From positions 96,827,501 to 96,891,500 of the forward strand of contig JAZBRS010000026.1 of assembly GCA_037176725.1 (NCBI GenBank): a stretch of 64,000 nucleotides of DNA, given 5' to 3'. Shown piece after piece: positions 58,802 through 64,000 of the stretch; position 1 is the stretch's first letter, and every line of letters begins with the position of its first letter. The notes under the pieces are model-generated. The model was given only the letters and a program-made list of their open reading frames with translations. It did no database searches and was not told the DNA's origin. The translations under genes and the position numbers were made by a program. The stretch is from Posidonia oceanica. Its lineage: Eukaryota; Streptophyta; Magnoliopsida; Alismatales; Posidoniaceae.

Positions 58802-61396
58802 ATGCTTCCTCGGGCCCAAGCCCCAGTACACCTACTAGGTAACCCACAGCCATCATCCCCAGTACATCTCCTAGGCAGGCCTCAGCTAGGGTCTCCTGTA
58901 CACTTGTTAGGAAGACCTCAACCTCCACCCCCTTCCCAGCAACCCCCTTTTCCATACCCCCCTCAACCAATAGGCACCCCTGTAGCCCCTCTCGTGCTCG
59001 CCGCACACGCTCCTGCGGTTATTAACCTAACCCGGGACACCCATCGTGTACCTTACAGCTACGCCACAGAAATGTGTGCGGAAGTGACGCGATCGGGGAG
59101 GGTCTACAAACCCCTAGCACCGGTGGCTAGACCTAGTCATCTGGAACTTGCAGCACCTCCTCCCTTAGGCCAACCTACAACACTGCCACCATCAGGCCAA
59201 CCTCTTGTGCCTACCATAGCTGAACCAGTCCCTAAAGCCACACCTCCTACCACCAAAAAGGGCCAGCCCAAGGCCAACATTACTTCCCAACTCAAAAAGG
59301 TTAAAGCCGACATATCCATTTGGGACCTGATACACACCTCTGCCGAACACCATGAGACTTTTCTTTGCATGTTCCAAGCTACCCATGTGTCCCAAGCCAT
59401 AGAACCTGTCGCCTTGGAAAGCATGGTCGGAATGATTGCGGAGCCCCAGGTCATCACTTTTATGAGTGATGAGTTGCCTCCAGCAGGGATTAATCATAAC
59501 CAACCCTTGTTCGTCACGATACAATTCAAGAACTTTCGCATTCCCCTTGCGCTGGTCGATAATGGGTCAAGCCTTAACGTCTGTCCCTTACGAATAGCAA
59601 CTAAGCTCGGATTCAAAGCCGAGGACATTACTCCGGCTGTAAAGGGAATGACAGCTTTTGATAATACCCACCATGACGCTCTAGGGATTTTAATTATTCC
59701 TCTTATCATTGGCTCGGTCACATTCGATGTGGAATTCTACGTCGTTGACTTGAAGCCTAACTTCAACTTTCTGCTTGGGCGCCCTTGGCTCCACAAGCAT
59801 CAGGTTATCCCCTTGACCCTCCATCGCATGATCAAGTTCTGCCAAGGCGACGATGTCATTGTTGTCATGGCGGAGAATTTTGAGAAAGAGCAGATCGAGG
59901 CAGCCTCCTCTGTCTCTTCATAGACTGTCCCCTTTGATCCTGAACTCTTAGATGCTTTATACCACGTTAATCGGTGCTAGCCGGTTAACTTTATACCAGA
60001 TCTTGAATGTGTCAACTCCTTAGCCGTTCATAATAATCCTTTCCAAATGGTCGAAAATGTCTGTCACAGATGGGGTTACATCAAGGGGATGCTGCTTGGG
60101 CGATATGGCCAGGGAATCGCTGAGCCGATCATGGCAGAGGAGCGAAGAGACAATGAGGGTCTTGGATACGACTCGCAGGCTGATGACAGTAAGCACCCGC
60201 AGCCGAAGAATCAAAGAATGATCATTCCCTGGGACCTCGCTAACTTCACCAATGCAGGTATCTTGGGTTCAAGCAGAGTTCAAGCCGTAGTACAGTCAGA
60301 GCCATGCCAAAGCCCTTCGTTGCCGAGAGAAGACTGGGTCTGCATTGAGGACTACTACTCGGATGAGGAGCAGTCTGGCACAGTAGGGGCAGCCTGAACC
60401 TACAGTGAGATCCAACTCGGCTCGGCAGCATCTCGGTCAGTTTGTCTGGCCCTTACCTCCACAGATCATAAAGCAGCAGATTTAGCAGGCCCTTCGGCAG
60501 AATTGACAGTCTCTGATCTTCCTGCAGTCTCATCAGCATCACCGATGCCAGCACAAGCAGCTCTGAAGTCAAGGACACCAGCTCAGGCACAGTTAGCCAG
60601 TCTGCCCGCGGCCGCAGTCGCATCAGTACAACTGTCACCCTCTCTGGCGGGTCAATCATTGAGTTCAGCCAGCAGCGCGACTCAGCCCGTTTCAGCAGCC
60701 GCATCACAAGCAACGCCGCTGGCTCAGTCAGTCACACATCCTCCTACGTCAAAACATCAACACTCGTGGCAGGCCCCCACGGCATCAGAGGCCATGCAGT
60801 CACCATCACAACCAGAACCAGAGGCCTTGTCGAGCAGCACAACCTCCCAGCCATTGGTCTCCCTAAAGAACAGCTTCGCCTCCCCTCCAACTGCAGCAGT
60901 GACTTTGGCAGCGCACCCATCAGCGGCGCTGCTGACCAATCTGTTTGGATCACTGATGATCAAGCTGCCGCAATCCGCCATGCCCGTAGGCCAGCCAAAG
61001 CAAGCACCCAGAATCGTGGTACATCTAGCAGCCAGGCCAGAGCTAGAGGCCCCCGGCGCTTACTATGTCGACTCACCCTCGGATGAGGAAGAAGGAGCGG
61101 CAGTCGAGGCCCAAGTCGATGCGTGGATGGGAGACTTAGAGCTGCTCTACCAGGAACAGCTCACGTTGCTAATAGAGGACCTGGCAGCATATCAGGTGGC
61201 CATGAAGAAGGGGAAAGCCATGGCTACGGACCCGTCCTCGAAGAAGGACCATGCCTCTATCATGGTCAATGAAGAAGACTTCGTGGCAGTGGCCTCCACC
61301 AGACCGGATGAATTGATCACTTTGCAGCCACAAGGCGGGTCTAGGTGGTTGGTGCAGCACATGCCTCACTCCAGCAATACCCCGATTGGCCACTAG
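58802..61396 (+). pseudogene. Aspartic protease, G-patch remnant and low-complexity linker of element B
   Basis: The frame 58802-59923 opens with a threefold Pro-rich repeat (VHLLG-P-P). It then gives the protease with an intact active site (LALVDNGSSLNVCPL) and the flap/hydrophobic end (NFNFLLGRPWLHKHQV). A decayed G-patch (GYIKGMLLGRYGQGIAEPI, EGLGYD) is at 60070-60170. From 60398 to 61396 there is an Ala/Ser/Pro/Gln-rich linker ending in an acidic motif YYVDSPSDEEE and a coiled segment. Stops are 59921 and 59978 (TAG), 60395 (TGA) and 61394 (TAG). The frame does not change, so it reads through to RT apart from stops. The start of the pol frame is uncertain, so the first ATG-containing frame is given. 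Confidence 0.85.
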
Positions 61397-63297
61397 TCTG
61401 ATATACCCTCCACAAGAAGGAGCATGGAAGGGGAAGCATCAGCAGTACAGGCAGTGACAGAATCAGCTAAATCAGTAGAGCCAGCAGTGGCAGAGCCAGT
61501 GGCAGTGCCAGAAACAGAGTTAGCAATAGTGCCATCAGTGACGGAGCAGGCAGGGGAAATTGTCAGGACAGAGGTCACGCATCGAGGATATAGAAACATT
61601 CGAGTAAGTGTGACCATCCTGAAGCGTCACTAGAGCCAAGAAGCAGAACATCTACACTCCTTTGACATAACAAATCCCACTTTTGAGAAGGAAATCCTCT
61701 CAGAACTTGTTACATAAGGAGAAGAAGATGATACAGGCGAGGATGAGAATGATGGACCATCGCTCGAGTTCCTGCCCTATGACGATGATCCAGAAGGCCC
61801 CAACCTTCATGTCGAGGAGGAGACAGAGGTTGTTAACATCGGTACAGCCGAAGAAGCCAAAGAAGTTTGCATCAGCGCCCTACTATCGCCCCAGGCCAGA
61901 GCAGAGTTCATTGCATTCTTGAAGAAGTATGCAGATGCCTTCGCTTGGAGCTATGAAGACATGGTCGGCCTCGATGTCGAAATAGTAGTGCACAACCTAC
62001 CCTTGGATCCAGATGCCAAGCCAGTAAAGAAGAAGCTAAGAAGATGGCGACTGTAGTGGCTGCTCATGATCAAAGAAGAGATAATGAAGCAGCTCAGTGT
62101 CAACTTCCTGAAGGTCGTCCTTTACCCTGAGTGGCTTGCGAACATTCTGCCAGTGCCCAAGAAGGATGGCCGAGTCTAGATATGTATCGACTACATGGAC
62201 CTGAACAAGGCGAGTCCCAAGGAAGATTTCCCATTGCCTCATATTGACATCCTAGTCGACAACACTGCAGGCCACAAGATGCTATCCTTTATGGACGGCT
62301 TCTCCAACTATAACTAGATCAAAATGGCAGAAGAAGACATGGAGAAGACATCATTCATCACCCCCTGGGGGGTCTTCTGCTACCAAGTTATGCTGTTTGG
62401 GCTTAAGAATGCCGCCGCAACTTATCAGAGGGCGATGACTGCACTGTTCCACGACCTCATGCACCAAGAAGTGGAGGTTTACGTGGACGATATGATTGCC
62501 AAAACCAAAGAGCCTGAGGATCACCTTCCTGTCTGAGGAAGCTCTTTGACCGCTTGAGGAAATACAAACTGCGGCTTAACCCTAGTAAATACGTATTTGG
62601 GGTATCATCTGGCAAACTCCTAGGCTACATTGTTAGCCAGAGGGGGATTGAAGTGGACCCGATGAAAGCAAAAGCCATTGTGGACATGCCACCCCCTAAG
62701 ACTGAAAGGGAGGTCCGAGGTTTACTTGGGCGTTTATAGTATATTAGTCGCTTCATTGCACAGCTTACGTCCATCTGCGAACCCATATTCAAGCTCCTGA
62801 AGAAGAATGCACAAATCGACTGGAGCGAGGAGTGCTAGGCTGCATTTGATAAAATCAAGCAGCTTCTGATCAAACCTCCTGTCCTGGTTCCTCCCACGCC
62901 AGGGAGACCTTTGCTTCTCTACCTTTCTACCACGTAGCATTCCATGGGCGCTGTCTTGGGCCAACATGACGAATTCGGTAGAAAGGAGCGTGCCATTTAT
63001 TACCTGAGCAAGAAGTTCAATGAATGCGAGGCCAGCTACAGCACAATAGAGAAGACCTGCTTATCCCTTGTCTGGGCTGCACAGAAATTAAGGCATTACA
63101 TGATGGCATACCCAGTTCAGCTCTTGTGCCGACATGATCCTATCAAGTTCCTCTTTCAGAAGCCGGCTATGGTGGGCAGATGCGTCAAGTGGCAGGTGTT
63201 GTTATCTCAATACGACATCACCTTCGTCACACAGAAATCCATGAAGGGCCAAGCCATGGTAGATCACCTTGCTGATTTTCCTTTGCCTGAGTACTAG
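61397..63297 (+). pseudogene. Reverse transcriptase and first RNase H of element B
   Basis: After a short acidic stretch comes FAWSYEDM (61930), YPEWLANILPVPKKDGRV, CIDYMDLNKAS, FMDGFSNYN and YVDDMIAKTK (62480), the RT active site. One base is lost near 62536. The frame then continues with the thumb (LRLNPSKYVFGV, EREVRGLLGRL) and RNase H (63000-63150: AIYYLSKKFNECEASYSTIE, then LVWAAQKLRHYMM). Stops are numerous and nearly all TAG: 61631, 62054, 62177, 62315, 62738, 62837, 62936 and 63295 (with TAA at 61708). Dead as it stands. Confidence 0.9.
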
Positions 63298-64000
63298 CCT
63301 CTCCAGACGTAGTTCCCTGACGAGGATATCCTTTTTGCAATGGAGGACTTTGAGGAGAAAGACCCTAAGGACCAAGAGCAATGGCAGCTGTACTTTGATG
63401 GCATTGTCAACAAGAAGAGTCGAGATGTAGGCGCAGTGCTGACCACGCCCCAGGGACAGATGATTCCTTTTGCGATGAAGCTGACTTTCACATGCACAAA
63501 CAATGAAGCGGAATATGAAGCATGCATCCTGGGATTGAAAGTCGCCCTCGAGCACAAGGCGCAGAAGCTGCATGTGCACGGCGATGCCATGCTGGTGATC
63601 TCTCAAGTGAATGGCGACTGGAAGACAAAAGATCCAAAACTTGTGCCATATCACGAACACCAGCTGAAGCTAATGGAAGAATTTGGGTGCATCTGCTTCA
63701 CATACATGAACAGAGCAAAGAACGCGTATGCAGACGCACTAGCAACCCTGGCTTCCTGGCTCAGTATATCTGAAGACAGTGTAGTAGATGTATCAGTTAC
63801 CTGCATAGAGTAGCCAGCGCATTGCATGAACATAGAGGAGGTAGATCCAGCAGAAGAGCGGCCGTGGTATCATGACATTAAGGCTTTCCTGGAGTCCGGC
63901 AGCCTTCTGCCTAGCACCACAGCAGCAAATAAGAGAACCTTAGCACATCTAGCATTGAAATATGTGTTAGGGGTAGGGCAGCTATACAGAAGATCATACA
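63298..64000 (+). pseudogene. Second (Tat-type) RNase H of element B, leading towards integrase
   Basis: The open stretch 63340-63813 is a complete RNase H fold by motifs: LYFDGIVNKKS, NNEAEYEACILGLKVAL, HGDAMLVISQVNG and NAYADALATLAS supply Asp, Glu, Asp and Asp. A second RNase H after the first, before integrase, is diagnostic of the Tat/Ogre group. Stops lie at 63307 and 63811 (TAG) on either side but none inside the domain. The remaining frame to the right edge (AEERPWYHDIKAFLESG) is the usual pre-integrase segment. Integrase itself lies beyond the window. Confidence 0.88.

Larger units (their letters stand above)
49181..64000 (+). mobile_element. Ogre-like Ty3 retrotransposon B, running off the right edge
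   Basis: A 5.7-kb LTR, primer-binding site, leader, gag, protease, RT, RNase H and second RNase H are present in order. Integrase and the 3' LTR lie beyond the window. It is the same family as A: the leaders and gag starts are alike, but the LTRs differ by length and many substitutions, so A and B are separate insertions. The coding regions carry about twenty in-frame stops and one clear frameshift in RT. Confidence 0.87.

Overview
This is a stretch of plant nuclear DNA made almost entirely of transposable elements nested inside one another. The evidence is the families present: a plant L1-type LINE with a DUF4283 ORF1, a Tekay/Del chromovirus with 3-kb LTRs, Tat/Ogre-type Ty3 elements carrying a second RNase H, and a FAR1/MULE transposase beside a Ulp1-type gene. 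I cannot name the species. I see no tRNA, rRNA, CRISPR array or clear single-copy host gene.

Layout. (1) 1-~5487, minus strand: a LINE whose 3' end lies left of the window. (2) ~5488-5648 and 16236-18484, plus strand: two halves of one FAR1/FHY3-type MULE transposase gene. The halves are separated by (3) 5649-16230, a complete but dead Tekay-type Ty3 element with both LTRs and a GTTAC target duplication. The LINE also appears to have cut the gene further upstream. (4) 18470-20522: AT-rich DNA with several tandem duplications. (5) 20523-24319, minus strand: an 11-exon gene for a 793-aa protein with a plant-mobile-domain/DUF1985-like N-terminal part, a coiled coil and a C48 (Ulp1/SUMO-protease-like) peptidase. 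Every exon joins in frame with no stop, so it is the only intact gene I can support. Together (2), (4) and (5) look like the remains of an autonomous Kaonashi-type MULE. (6) 24408-25868: three copies of a 242-bp repeat, a hairpin and a TATATG microsatellite.

(7) 26191-~27190: fragments of LTRs, one copia/SIRE-like. (8) ~27200-37494, minus strand: a Tat-type Ty3 element (called C here) with 3' LTR, polypurine tract, pol (G-patch, RT, RNase H, second RNase H, integrase) and, on the opposite strand between pol and the LTR, an extra plant-mobile-domain gene. (9) 37495-49180, plus strand: an Ogre-like element (A) with a 4.6-kb LTR, gag and protease, inserted into C. (10) 49181-64000, plus strand: a second, related Ogre-like element (B) with a 5.7-kb LTR, gag, protease, RT and two RNase H domains, running off the right edge. 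B starts inside the low-complexity linker of A, which fits nested insertion of B into A into C.

Apart from the Ulp1 gene, all coding regions are broken by in-frame stops and frameshifts. The stops are mostly TAG, as expected from deamination of methylated cytosine in long-silenced plant DNA. Element boundaries were set by eye from LTR ends, primer-binding sites and protein homology, and no alignment or database search was run.
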